Source: Planctomyces sp. SH-PL62 (GTDB lineage: Bacteria > Planctomycetota > Planctomycetia > Isosphaerales > Isosphaeraceae). From it: a DNA stretch of 64,000 nt. The notes below the pieces were generated by a model that was not told where the DNA came from, did not search any database, and was given only the letters and a program-made list of their open reading frames with translations. The position numbers and the translations under genes are program-made. This document shows positions 24,500 through 34,513 of the stretch, in pieces. The stretch's first letter is position 1; each line of letters starts with the position of its first letter. Location: assembly GCF_001610895.1 (NCBI RefSeq), contig NZ_CP011273.1, positions 5,518,001 to 5,582,000 on the forward strand. The letters are read 5' to 3'.

Positions 24500-25655
24500 T
24501 GCAGGATCACTGGAGTTGCTGTGTGAGGCGACCGATGTGTTCGCAGCCGTAGTAGCCGCAGACCCGCTCCTCGACCTCGGCCGCCGTCAGTCTCCTCCCC
24601 GGCTCGACGACGGCTCTCTTGCCGTGGACCCACTTCGGTTCGATCGCGTTGAGCCACGGCGCCTTCACCGGCAGGTGGCACGCCACGATCCGCACTCCGC
24701 CTCGGGCCTTCGCCAGCCGGTTGTGGGCCTTGATCCAGGCCCGCACCCGGCGGCTGACGTGCCAGGCGGCGTTGTCCCAGACCAGCAGCAACGCCCGCTT
24801 GCCCTCGGCGGCCAGCCGGTCGCACGCCCAGGCGAGGAAGTCCTCGGTCACCTGGCTGACCGGGCGCCCCTGCACGAACCGCAGCAGCATCCCGCCGGAG
24901 TCGCCGCGCAGCAGCCCGTAGCAGGCCAACGCCTTGGGGTCGCCGTCGGCGGCGTCGGCGGCCGGCTCGTGCAGCCGCAGCGGCTCGCCGCCGGCCCAGG
25001 CGTGCAGGCCGGGCCGGGCCAGCCGGCTCCACCAGACCTCGTCCTGGAAGCCGAGGGTCCAGCCCGGATGGGCCTCGGCCAGGCGGATCAGCCGGTCGCG
25101 CGCCCCTTTTTTCTCAGGTACGCCGGGTCGGGGCTGGTGATCCAGGTCTTGGCCCGCTTCCAGCCCACCCCCAGCCGCTTCAGCGCCCGGCGGATCGACT
25201 CGCCGCTCATCACGCGCGGGGTGAGGCCCTCGGCGAACGCCGCCTCGGCGGCCAGGTGGAGCGTCCAGAGCGAGGTCGGCTTGTCGAACTCGCGGGGGCT
25301 GCGGTGCAGCAGGGCGCGGAGCCGCTCGCCGGCCGCGGCGTCGAGGGCGGGCCGGGCCGATCGGGGGCGGTGGGACTTCTCGCGGAGGCAGGCGAGCCCC
25401 TCGGCGGCGAAGGCGCGGATGGCGTCGCGGACGGTCTGGGTGGCGCAGCCGAGCCGGGCGCGGATCGCGGAGGGCTTGAGGCCCTCGGCGCCGGCCAGGA
25501 GGATCTGGCAGCGCCGCAGGGTGAAGGCCGAGGGCGAGCGGAGGCCGGCCCGAAGGGTCCGGGACTCCTCGGGGGAGAGCGGGCGGACGAAGAGGGGTGG
25601 TTTCATACCCCTTCTACGACGGCCGTCTCGCACGGGATCAGTCGTGACTCTCCAC
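24499..25655 (-). mobile_element. IS630-family insertion sequence (1157 bp)
   Basis: Bounded by TA at 24497-24498 and 25656-25657, as expected for IS630, which targets and duplicates TA. Imperfect inverted repeats: GTGCAGGATCAC at 24499-24510 against GTGGAGAGTCAC (complement of 25644-25655), nine of 12 matching. It contains a two-frame transposase on the minus strand. It abuts the IS5-type element, sharing one TA. Confidence 0.83.
24507..25606 (-). CDS. IS630-family transposase made by -1 frameshifting (two overlapping frames)
   Basis: The first frame starts at the ATG at 25606 (AAGGGGT upstream) and encodes the helix-turn-helix part (LRRCQILLAGAEGLKPSAIR, CATQTVRDAIRAFAAEG), ending at 25088 shortly after AYLRKKGRATG. 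A slippery A AAA AAG in phase (plus-strand T run near 25107-25112) lies 15-20 bases before that stop. A -1 slip continues into the DDE domain: GFQDEVWW (Asp), LLLVWDNAAWHVSR (Asp) and PWLNAIEPKWVHGK (Glu), ending at 24507. The joined product is about 366 residues, normal for the family, so I read it as programmed frameshifting rather than decay. A simple mutation cannot be excluded. Confidence 0.8.
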
Positions 25656-25785
25656 TAGGTCCCGGCCCCGGAACGCTTCGACGAGGGCGCGATGCTCCTC
25701 ATCGATTTTCGTCGCGCCGGCGCTAAGCTTCTGGGTCTTGCGGAAGTGGGGGCGGATGCGGCCGACGAGGGCCTACTCCGAGGTG
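25656..25785 (-). pseudogene. GntR-family gene remnant, internal fragment (right of the IS pair)
   Basis: From 25658 the plus strand matches the intact GntR gene from 27768 for about 115 bases (about 97 of the first 110 positions by eye). In the shared frame the remnant encodes LVGRIRPHFRKTQKLSAGAT and then EEHRALVEAFRGRDL, against LVGRIRSHFRKTQKLSADAM and EEHRALAESFRGRDL in the intact protein. Just upstream the frame has a TAG where the intact copy has ACC-like coding, and similarity fades near 25775-25785. Joined with 23551-23598 across one TA, the two pieces restore a gap-free alignment. Confidence 0.82.
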
Positions 25786-25865
25786 CCGACGGGGCGACGG
25801 CCGCCCCGATCGCGCCTGATCCGTGAGGCGGCGCGAAGGGGCGGGCCGGGTCGGCGCGGGGACGA

Positions 25866-26414
25866 TCAGGACTTGACCTGAACCTTGCCGTCCTCGTCGA
25901 TGGCGATCTCGACGCGGTTGGACCCCGAGGAGACGTCGACCTTGAGGTCCGAGGTGGAGGTCTGGTTCAGCCTGGTGGGGACCGTGATCCGGAAGACCTT
26001 GCCGGACTTGTCGGTGTAGGTCGAGTCGTCCGCCTTTTTGGAGCGGACGGGTGTGGTCCCGGCCTTGGTTTTGGCCATCATGTACTCCTGGGGCGACTTC
26101 TCCGGGTCGGGCATCGCCGCTTGGTCGGCCTCGGCGAGCTCCTCCAGGCCGATGATCGCGACCCGGTGCGTCCCGACGACGGCCCCGTCGCCCGGGTCCT
26201 CGGTGGAGAGGACGAAGCTCCCGTCCTTGCCGATCGACCCGGCGGCCGGCGGCGCGTCCGACTTCTCGGGCTCGAAGAGGATCGTGCCGAACGTCACCGG
26301 CTCGCCCTTATAGGTGACCTTGCCGCTGACCCGGGCCAGGCTCAGGCCGTTGCCGGGGCCGCAGCCGGTCGTCGCCAGCAGGATCGCGACGGCCGCGAGG
26401 CTCTGGATGCGCAT
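25866..26414 (-). CDS. Small lipoprotein with carboxypeptidase-regulatory-like fold (planctomycete type)
   Basis: The 182-residue protein has a lipoprotein signal, MRIQSLAAVAILLATTGC, with the lipid-anchored cysteine at residue 18. The mature part begins with RVSGKVTYKGEPVTFGTILF, the G-x-V-x-x-x-G-x-P strand pattern of transthyretin-like/carboxypeptidase regulatory domains, and continues with DGSFVLSTEDPGDGAVVGTH. Such lipoproteins routinely follow DUF1559 genes in planctomycetes, as here, where the DUF1559 start lies upstream on the same strand with 94 bases between. Function is unknown; surface attachment or assembly with the pseudopilin is an inference. Confidence 0.82.
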   Translation of the reverse strand: MRIQSLAAVAILLATTGCGPGNGLSLARVSGKVTYKGEPVTFGTILFEPEKSDAPPAAGSIGKDGSFVLSTEDPGDGAVVGTHRVAIIGLEELAEADQAAMPDPEKSPQEYMMAKTKAGTTPVRSKKADDSTYTDKSGKVFRITVPTRLNQTSTSDLKVDVSSGSNRVEIAIDEDGKVQVKS

Positions 26415-26508
26415 GATGTCGGGCTCCGTTCGTTTTCGTGGGTGGGGTCGAGTCCGGCGGCCCGCCCGCCGGGGGTCGGCGGGGCGGGCCGAGCAGTCCG
26501 ATCGATGG

Positions 26509-27519
26509 TCAGAAGGCGTCGGCCGAGATGATCTCGCCGCGGTTCCGGGTGCTGGCGGCCGCGTATGTCCTCGGGTTGATCGACTGCTTGAGGAAGCGGA
26601 CGGAGCCGTCGGCGAAGGTGAAGTTGGCGCCGCCGGGGTGCTTGCTCTTGAAGGCGAAGTTGTAGACCTGGTTGCGGAAGCAGTGGGTCGCGACGACCGA
26701 CGTGATGTAGGCCGTGCTGCAGACCGTGCCGTCGGTCGGGTCGACCTGGCCGTCCTTCAGGTTGGTCTTCCAGTTCAGGGGGATGATGGTCCCGCCGTAG
26801 GCCCCGTGGCCGTTGGTCCACATGAGCTGGCCGTTGTAGTTCGGCGAGTTCTCGCCGGCGAGCAGGGTGTTGCTGCTGCCGTCGGTGCATCCGGCCAGGG
26901 TGGTGACGGCCCCCGAGCTGCAGTCGCCGAACATGCCGGAGAAGGTGTTGTTGCACCCCCAGTAGGTGCCGTCGGCCTGCGTCGAATAGATGTCGAAGAG
27001 GGGGTTGCCCGTCTTCTGATCGCCCCAGCTGACGATGTAGTTCAAGGGCGCGGCGAGGTACGACGTGCCCAGATCGTTGATGTTCGTCCACTTGCGGTCG
27101 TCGAACAGCCGGTTCGAGTCGTCGGACGGGCAGAGGTACGCCGCGATGATCGTCCGGTAGACGGTCGTGTGCTCCAGGCTGGCGTTCGCGCCGCTGCCGA
27201 GCGAGAAATTGATGGCGTTGTGCAGGTTCCCCTGCTCAAGCTGGGGGAGGATCAGCGCCGACCAGGCCCACCACGAGCCGGTCCAGGTGACGGCGTTCAC
27301 CAGCGAGCCCGGCGGAAAGCTGCCGACGGTGTCGTGGTAGTTGTGCATCGCCAGGCCGATCTGCTTCATGTTGTTGACGCACTGGGCGCGGCGGGCGGCC
27401 TCGCGGGCCGACTGCACGGCCGGCAGCAAGAGGGCGATGAGGACGGCGATGATCGCGATGACCACCAGCAGTTCGATCAGCGTGAAGCCGCGGCGCGGTT
27501 CGGTCTCTCTTCCGGGCAT
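26509..27519 (-). CDS. DUF1559 pseudopilin-like protein
   Basis: Planctomycete DUF1559 (SBP_bac_10-type, H-x9-DG) protein of 336 residues. Residues 9-35 are a type IV prepilin/pseudopilin signal: [20 protein letters not shown] with cleavage after glycine and methylation of Phe expected. Then come [20 protein letters not shown], and near the C-terminus [17 protein letters not shown], the family H-x9-DG motif. SD AAGGAG lies seven bases before the ATG. Planctomycetes encode dozens of these; they are thought to be exported by a type II secretion-like system. It sits between the GntR gene and the lipoprotein, in the same direction. Confidence 0.93.
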   Translation of the reverse strand: MPGRETEPRRGFTLIELLVVIAIIAVLIALLLPAVQSAREAARRAQCVNNMKQIGLAMHNYHDTVGSFPPGSLVNAVTWTGSWWAWSALILPQLEQGNLHNAINFSLGSGANASLEHTTVYRTIIAAYLCPSDDSNRLFDDRKWTNINDLGTSYLAAPLNYIVSWGDQKTGNPLFDIYSTQADGTYWGCNNTFSGMFGDCSSGAVTTLAGCTDGSSNTLLAGENSPNYNGQLMWTNGHGAYGGTIIPLNWKTNLKDGQVDPTDGTVCSTAYITSVVATHCFRNQVYNFAFKSKHPGGANFTFADGSVRFLKQSINPRTYAAASTRNRGEIISADAF

Positions 27520-27726
27520 GACGGACTCCTTGAGGAGGGAGGGATGACGGGGGAAGCGAGGCGACGAAGGGTCGAGGTCCCGGCCGCCGTCGGCGCGAAG
27601 GCCGTACGGCGACCGTCCCCGCGCGGAGGGCCGCGCGGGGCTGATCGGTTGGCGGTGAGGGGCCCGACGCGCCGGCGGGGCAGGATCATGGTCGCGGGAC
27701 GGACGAGGCGAGGCGGCGCCCCCGCG

Positions 27727-28344
27727 TCAGGTGATCTTCTCCTTGAGCAGGCGGACGGCCGCGGCCAGGTCCCGGCCCCGGAACGATTCGGCGAGGGCCC
27801 GGTGCTCCTCGTAGATCTCCATCGCGTCGGCGCTGAGCTTCTGGGTCTTGCGGAAGTGGGAGCGGATGCGACCGACGAGGGTCTCCCAGATCACGATCAG
27901 ATCGGGCTGGCCGGCCCGCTCCAGGAGGCGGCGGTGGAACGCGAGGTCGGCCTCGGCGATGGCGTGGTAGTCGCGCCGGGCGCAGGCGTCGAGCATGCGG
28001 GCGAGGATCACGTTCCAGGCGGCGAAATCGGCTTCGGTCAGCTCGTCGAAGACGAGGCGGAGCGCGTAGACCTCGACCGTGCGGCGGATGGGGATGATCA
28101 GGTTGCGGATCTCGCGCGGGGCCTCGGGGGCGACTACCGCGCCGCGGTTGGGTCGGCTGATGACCAGCCCCTGCGAGGAGAGCTTCTGGACGGCCTCGCG
28201 CACCAGCCCGCGGCCGACGCCGAACCGGCTGGAGAGCCCGGCTTCGGTGAGCCGCGACCCCGCCTCGAGCCGGCCGGTCAGGATCTCTTCCCGCAGCGTC
28301 CGACTGACCATGGATTCCGGATGGTCCTCGGCTTCGGCCGTCAT
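27727..28344 (-). CDS. GntR-family transcriptional regulator, FCD (FadR-like) subfamily
   Basis: DNA-binding regulator of 205 residues. The winged helix (residues about 12-75) includes LREEILTGRLEAGSRLTEAG, LSSRFGVGRGLVREAVQKLS and GLVISRPNRGAVV. The C-terminal FCD helical domain (about 80-200) contains DYHAIAEADLAFHRRLLERA, with Asp and His positions of the usual FCD metal/ligand site. FCD regulators bind organic or sugar acids. The divergent enolase-superfamily and MFS genes fit such a ligand. Four copies of a TTGTCTACAA-like sequence lie in the region between this gene and the PSD1 gene and match the TTGTnnACAA type used by this family. A damaged paralogous fragment lies about 2 kb downstream. 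Confidence 0.92.
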   Translation of the reverse strand: MTAEAEDHPESMVSRTLREEILTGRLEAGSRLTEAGLSSRFGVGRGLVREAVQKLSSQGLVISRPNRGAVVAPEAPREIRNLIIPIRRTVEVYALRLVFDELTEADFAAWNVILARMLDACARRDYHAIAEADLAFHRRLLERAGQPDLIVIWETLVGRIRSHFRKTQKLSADAMEIYEEHRALAESFRGRDLAAAVRLLKEKIT

Positions 28345-28436
28345 GGTTCGGGGCTCGCGATGGGGTGCGCCGGTCGTGCAAGAGGCCCGGCGACGAATCG
28401 ACCGGCCGCGGGCCGCCGCCGGCCGCGATTCCTGGA

Positions 28437-28467
28437 ATGTAGACCATCACCGTGACATTGTCTACAA
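28437..28467. promoter_or_regulatory. GntR operator module 1 (gntR-proximal)
   Basis: Two inverted-repeat sites: ATGTAGACCA at 28437-28446 (eight of ten to the consensus) and TTGTCTACAA at 28458-28467 (perfect; flanked as CATTGTCTACAATG). Their centres are 21 bp apart, two helical turns, placing both on the same DNA face. It lies 93-124 bases before the GntR start. Confidence 0.7.
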
Positions 28468-28492
28468 TGTAATCATCGACCGTTCCCGGATT

Positions 28493-28523
28493 TTGTAGAC
28501 AGGATTTCTAAGATTGTCTACAA
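28493..28523. promoter_or_regulatory. GntR operator module 2 (PSD1-proximal)
   Basis: Same arrangement as module 1: TTGTAGACAG at 28493-28502 (nine of ten) and TTGTCTACAA at 28514-28523 (perfect; flanked as GATTGTCTACAATC), with centres again exactly 21 bp apart. The module lies about 60-90 bases before the PSD1 ATG, a position where a repressor would cover the promoter or leader. Confidence 0.75.
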
Positions 28524-28581
28524 TCCGGCGACGTGTCGGGCCGACGCCGGCCTCCGGAGGCTTCAACCACGGGAGGACCCC

Positions 28582-31500
28582 ATGTCCCATCTTCGCCTCG
28601 TCCAACCGATCGGGACGGCTTTCGCCCTGGCCATCTGCCTGGCTTGCGCGCCGGCGCGGGCCCAGTCGGCCGCCGACGTCGAGGCCTTCGAGAGGGAGAT
28701 CCGCCCGCTGCTCGTGGAGAAGTGCCTGTCCTGCCACGGGCCTGAGAAGCAGAAGGGGGGCCTGCGGGTGGACGCGCGGGCGCCGCTTTTGGAAGGGGGC
28801 GATTCCGGCCCGGCCGTCGTCCCGGGCAAGCCCGAGGAGAGCCTGCTGGTCCAGGCGGTGAAGCGGGAGGACGGCCTGGAAATGCCCCCGGACGCCCCGC
28901 TCTCGCCCAAACAGGCGGCCGCGCTGGAGCGCTGGGTCGCCTCGGGGGCCGCCTGGCCCGCCGACGGCGCGCCGGCCGTCGAGACCCGCAAGGAGGCGTG
29001 GGCGCGGCACTGGGCGTTCCGCCCGATGGCTCGGCCCGAGCCGCCCGACGCCGGCGACGCCTCGTGGGTCCGCACCCCGGTCGACGCGTTCGTGGCGGAA
29101 AAGCACGCGGAGGCGGGGCTGTCGCCTTCGCCCGAGGCCGACCGCCGCACCTTGATCCGCCGCCTCTCGTACGACCTGACCGGCCTGCCGCCGTCGCCCG
29201 AGGAGGTCGCCGCGTTCGTCGCCGACCCCGACCCGACGGCCTATGAGAAGCTCGTCGACCGCCTCCTGGCCTCGAAGCGGTACGGCGAGCAGTGGGCCCG
29301 CCACTGGCTCGACGTCGCCCGCTACGCCGACACCAAGGGCTACGTCTACGGTCGCGAGGAGCGGTTTTTCGTCCACGCCCCGGCCTACCGAGACTGGGTC
29401 GTGAAGGCGTTCAACGACGACCTGCCGTACGACCGCTTCCTGCTCGACCAGATCGCGGCCGACCAGGCCGAGCCCGACGACCCCTCCGCGCTGGCGGCGC
29501 TGGGGTTCGTGACGCTCGGCCGGCGATTCCTGGGCGTGACGCACGACATCATCGACGACCGGATCGACGTGGTCACCCGAGGCACGATGGGCCTGACCGT
29601 CGCCTGCTCGCGGTGCCACGACCACAAGTTCGACCCGATCCCCACGGCCGACTACTACGCGCTCTACGGCGTCTTCATGAACTGCACCGAGCGCCTCGTC
29701 CCGCTGGCCGAGCCCTCGGGGAGCGAGGCCGAGCGCGCGGCCTTCGAAGCCGAGTTGAAGAAGCGCCGGGACGCGCTGGAATCGGGCGTGGCGTCGGCGC
29801 GGGAGGAGGCCTCGCGGCGGATCCGCTCGCGGGTCGCCGACTACCTGACGGCCCAGCTCGACCTGTCGAAAGTCCCCGCCGACGGCTTCGACGTCATCCT
29901 CTACGCCGACGACCTCGTCCCCGCTTCGGCCCGCCGCTGGCAGGCTTATCTGGCGGCGGCGGCCGAGGCCGACGACCCGATCTTCCGCCCCTGGCGCCGG
30001 CTGGCCGCCATCCCCGAGGCCGAGTTCGCGGCCAGGGCCGCGGGCGTGCTCGCCGAGCCGGACGGGTCGGGCGCGGCGCCCGTCAACGCCCGCGTCGCGT
30101 CCGCGTTCGCCTCGCCGCCGGCCGCGATGGCCGAGGCCGTGGAACGCTACGGACGGCTCTTCGCCGAGGTCGAGCGCGAGTGGGCCGAACTCCGCAAGGC
30201 CGACCCCGCCGCGACCGCCCTCGCCGATCCCGACGCCGAGGCCCTGAGGAAGGTCCTTTACGAGCCCGACCGGTCTCCGTGCTGGATCCCCGACGAGCCG
30301 ATCGTGACCATCGAGGCGTTCCTGGACAACAATCAGGATGTCAAGCTGTGGCAGCTCCAGGGCGAGGTGGACCGCTGGCTGATGCAGTCGCCCGTCGCGC
30401 CCCCCTACGCTTCGGCCCTCACCGACCGGGCCGAGATCCGCGAACCCCGCGTCTTCCGGCGAGGGAACGCGGCCAACCCCGGCGATCTCGCCCCCCGCCG
30501 GTTCCTCCAGGTGGTCGCCGGGCCGGACGCCCCGGCGTTCGCGAACGGGAGCGGCCGTCTGGAACTGGCCCGCGCCATCATCGACCCCGAGAACCCGTTG
30601 ACGGCCCGCGTCTGGGTGAATCGGATCTGGGCCCAGCACTTCGGCGCGGGCCTGGTCCGCACGCCCAGCGACTTCGGGATTCGATCGGAGCCGCCTAGCC
30701 ACCCCGAGCTGCTCGACTGGCTGGCGCGTCGGCTGGTCGACGGAGGCTGGAGCACCAAGACGATCCACCGCCTGATCCTCCTGTCCTCGACCTACCGTCA
30801 AAGGTCGAACGGCGGCGGACCGGACGACGAGAAGGCGAAGCTCGCGGACCCGGAGAACCGCCTCCTCTGGAGGACCAACCCCCACCGCCTGACCTTCGAG
30901 GAGGCCCGCGACTCGGCCCTGGCCGCGACCGGGGAGCTGGACGCCCGGATCGGCGGCCGGGGGACGCCCCTCTTCGGCGGCGCCGAGAACCGCCGGCGCA
31001 CGCTCTACGGGGTGGTCGATCGCCAGTTCCTCCCGGGCGTGTTCCGGGTCTTCGATTTCGCCAACCCGGACCTGCACATCCCGTCGCGGAGCGAGACGAC
31101 GGTCCCGCAGCAGGCGCTCTTCGCCATGAACCACCCGTTCCCGGCCGCGAGGGCGCGCGCCCTGGCCGCCCGGCTTTCCCCGGGGGACGACGACGCCTCC
31201 ACCCGCGCCGTCTTCCAGGCCGTCCTCCAGCGCGATCCGACGGCGGACGAGGCGTCGGCCGCGCGAGAGTTCCTGGCCGACGCGGCGGCGGCGCCCCCTC
31301 CCGCGCCCCCCGCCGAGAGCCTGGCCTGGTCCTACGGCTGCGTCACGGTCGATCCGGCGTCGGGACCGTCGAAGGACTTCCGCCCGATGCCCCACTTCGA
31401 CGGCCAGGGATGGGGGGGCGGCCCGCAATGGCCCGACCCGGTCCTCGGCTGGGCGCGGATCACGGCCGGGGGGGCCACCCCGGGGACGATCCGGCCCGCT

Positions 31501-31916
31501 CGATCGTCCGGCGCTGGGTCTCGCCGATCCGCGGCGTAGTCGCCGTGGAATCGACGCTGGAGCACGTCCCGGCGGTCGGCGACGGGGTGCGGGGCTGGCT
31601 GGCCTCAAGCCGGCTCGGGGTCCTCAAGTCGGCCGTCGTCCACGCCGCCAAGGTCGACTTCCACGCCGACGCGATCGAGGTCGAGCCCGGCGACGCGATC
31701 GACTTCGTGGTCGACGTGCGCGACGCCCTCAACAGCGACCAGCACCTCTGGGCGCCGAAGATCCGCGCGACCCGGATCGACTCCGGCCCCGCGCCGAACG
31801 GGGGCCTCTGGGACGCTTCGCGCGACTTCCAGGGCCCGTCGGCGGAGGTGCTGGGGCCGTGGGAGCAGTTCGCCCAGGTCCTCCTGATGTCCAATGAATT
31901 CATGTTCGTCGACTGA
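28582..31916 (+). CDS. PSD1 / planctomycete cytochrome c (DUF1549-DUF1553) protein, frameshifted near the C-terminus
   Basis: Large secreted haem protein typical of planctomycetes. A signal peptide (MSHLRLVQPIGTAFALAICL, ending near ARAQ) precedes the PSCyt1 domain with the haem motif CLSCHG near residue 50. Then come DUF1549 (DRRTLIRRLSYDLTGLPPSP; WARHWLDVARYADTKGY) and, after a helical insert, DUF1553 (NPLTARVWVNRIWAQHFGAG; PSRSETTVPQQALFAMNHP). A second CxxCH, CSRCHDHKFDPI, lies in DUF1549. The first frame runs off into junk and stops at 31539. At a run of seven G (31468-31474) one added base joins it to the frame that ends MSNEFMFVD at 31916, giving 1111 residues. Paired with the DUF1501 gene 28 bases downstream. 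Confidence 0.85.
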
Positions 31917-31943
31917 TCGCGACCCGATGACAGGAGCCCCGAC

Positions 31944-33377
<1,434 letters not shown>

Positions 33378-33424
33378 ACCGACCCGGCCCGACCCTCTCG
33401 ACTCGAAAGGAAGACCCCCCGACC

Positions 33425-34453
33425 ATGACGCGCGTCGTCGCCCGACCCGACAAGCTGGACCTGGACTCCCCCGGCCGCCGCGACTACTGGGTCGCGCTGG
33501 AGCATGACAGCATCTGGGGGGACCACCTCATCCCCCTGACCGTCTGGGTCGGCCCGGAGGCGGCCGAGGGCCGCGGGCTGGTCGCGTTCGGGTCGAACCA
33601 CGGCAACGAGTACGAGGGGCCGGTCGCCCTCAAGCACCTGATGCGGACCATCCGCACGGAGGACGTGCGGGGGCGGATCATCTTCATCCCGGTCCTCAAC
33701 CCCTCGGCCTTCCGGTCGGGGACGCGCGAGAGCCGGCCCGACGACGGCGTGAACCTGAACCGGGCGTTCGTCGAGGGGGCCGGGACGACCCCGGCCCTGG
33801 CGGGGATCACGCACCGGATCGCCGCCTTCGTCCGCGCCTGGATCTGGCCCCGCGTGCATACCGTGATCGACCTCCACGCCGGCGGCGACGTCGCCCGCTT
33901 CGCCCTCTGCGCCAACTACCACCGGGTCGACGACCCGAAGCTCGCCCACGAGATCGAACAGACCGCCCGCTGGTTCGGGACGCCCTGCCTGATGGTGTAC
34001 CAGAACCAGACGCCGGGGCTGCTGCCGAGCGAGGCCGAGCGGCTCGGCAAGATCACCGTCGGCACAGAGCTGGGCTGGGGCCGCGCCGTGAACGTCGACG
34101 GGGTCCGCTACGGCAAGCAGGGGGTCCTGGCCGCGGCGATCCTGCAAGGCCAGCTCCGGGGCGAGATCGAGCCGATCGACCACCACCGCGACGGCACCCA
34201 GCGCGTGCTGGAGATGGTGGACCGCGAATGCTTCACCGTCGCCCCGTTCGACGGCCACTACGAGCCCGTGGTCGAATGCGGGACCGCCGTGAAACGGGGC
34301 CAGACGGTGGGCCTGCTCCACGACTTCGACCACATCGACATGGAGCCCTGGCCGGCGGTCGCCGGCGTGGACGGGGTGGTGCTCGCCCAGGCCTGGGCCG
34401 CGCCGATCCCCCGGGGCCAGCACATCGTGGTGGTCGCCCGCCTCGTCTCCTGA
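33425..34453 (+). CDS. Succinylglutamate desuccinylase/aspartoacylase-family zinc hydrolase
   Basis: M14-like zinc hydrolase of the AstE/AspA family, 342 residues from the ATG at 33425. The metal-binding block reads FGSNHGNEYEGPVALKHLM (G-x-x-H-G-x-E, where His and Glu bind zinc), followed by NPSAFRSGTRESRPDDGVNL and IDLHAGGDVARF with the third ligand histidine. GTELGWGRAVNVDG provides the late glutamate region, and the C-terminus has a beta-barrel-like segment (VVECGTAVKRGQTVGLLHDF). No signal peptide. Family members remove acyl groups from amino acids or related amides. In this locus it may deacylate the compound whose acid part enters the enolase-superfamily step; that is inference. Confidence 0.88.
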   Translation: MTRVVARPDKLDLDSPGRRDYWVALEHDSIWGDHLIPLTVWVGPEAAEGRGLVAFGSNHGNEYEGPVALKHLMRTIRTEDVRGRIIFIPVLNPSAFRSGTRESRPDDGVNLNRAFVEGAGTTPALAGITHRIAAFVRAWIWPRVHTVIDLHAGGDVARFALCANYHRVDDPKLAHEIEQTARWFGTPCLMVYQNQTPGLLPSEAERLGKITVGTELGWGRAVNVDGVRYGKQGVLAAAILQGQLRGEIEPIDHHRDGTQRVLEMVDRECFTVAPFDGHYEPVVECGTAVKRGQTVGLLHDFDHIDMEPWPAVAGVDGVVLAQAWAAPIPRGQHIVVVARLVS

Positions 34454-34513
34454 ACCCGACGCCTCCTCTCCCCTGATCCCGATCCCGACCCGAAGGTCCA
34501 AACGGAACCATTC

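Noticed and set aside
24516-25658. A 380-codon plus-strand frame across the IS630 element
   Set aside because: It is antisense to the transposase and has no domain; codon usage is that of the opposite strand.
28461-31608. A 1048-codon minus-strand frame opposite the PSD1 gene
   Set aside because: It is a shadow: the plus strand has a signal peptide, CxxCH and DUF1549/DUF1553 blocks, while the minus frame is Arg/Pro/Gly-rich with no known domain.
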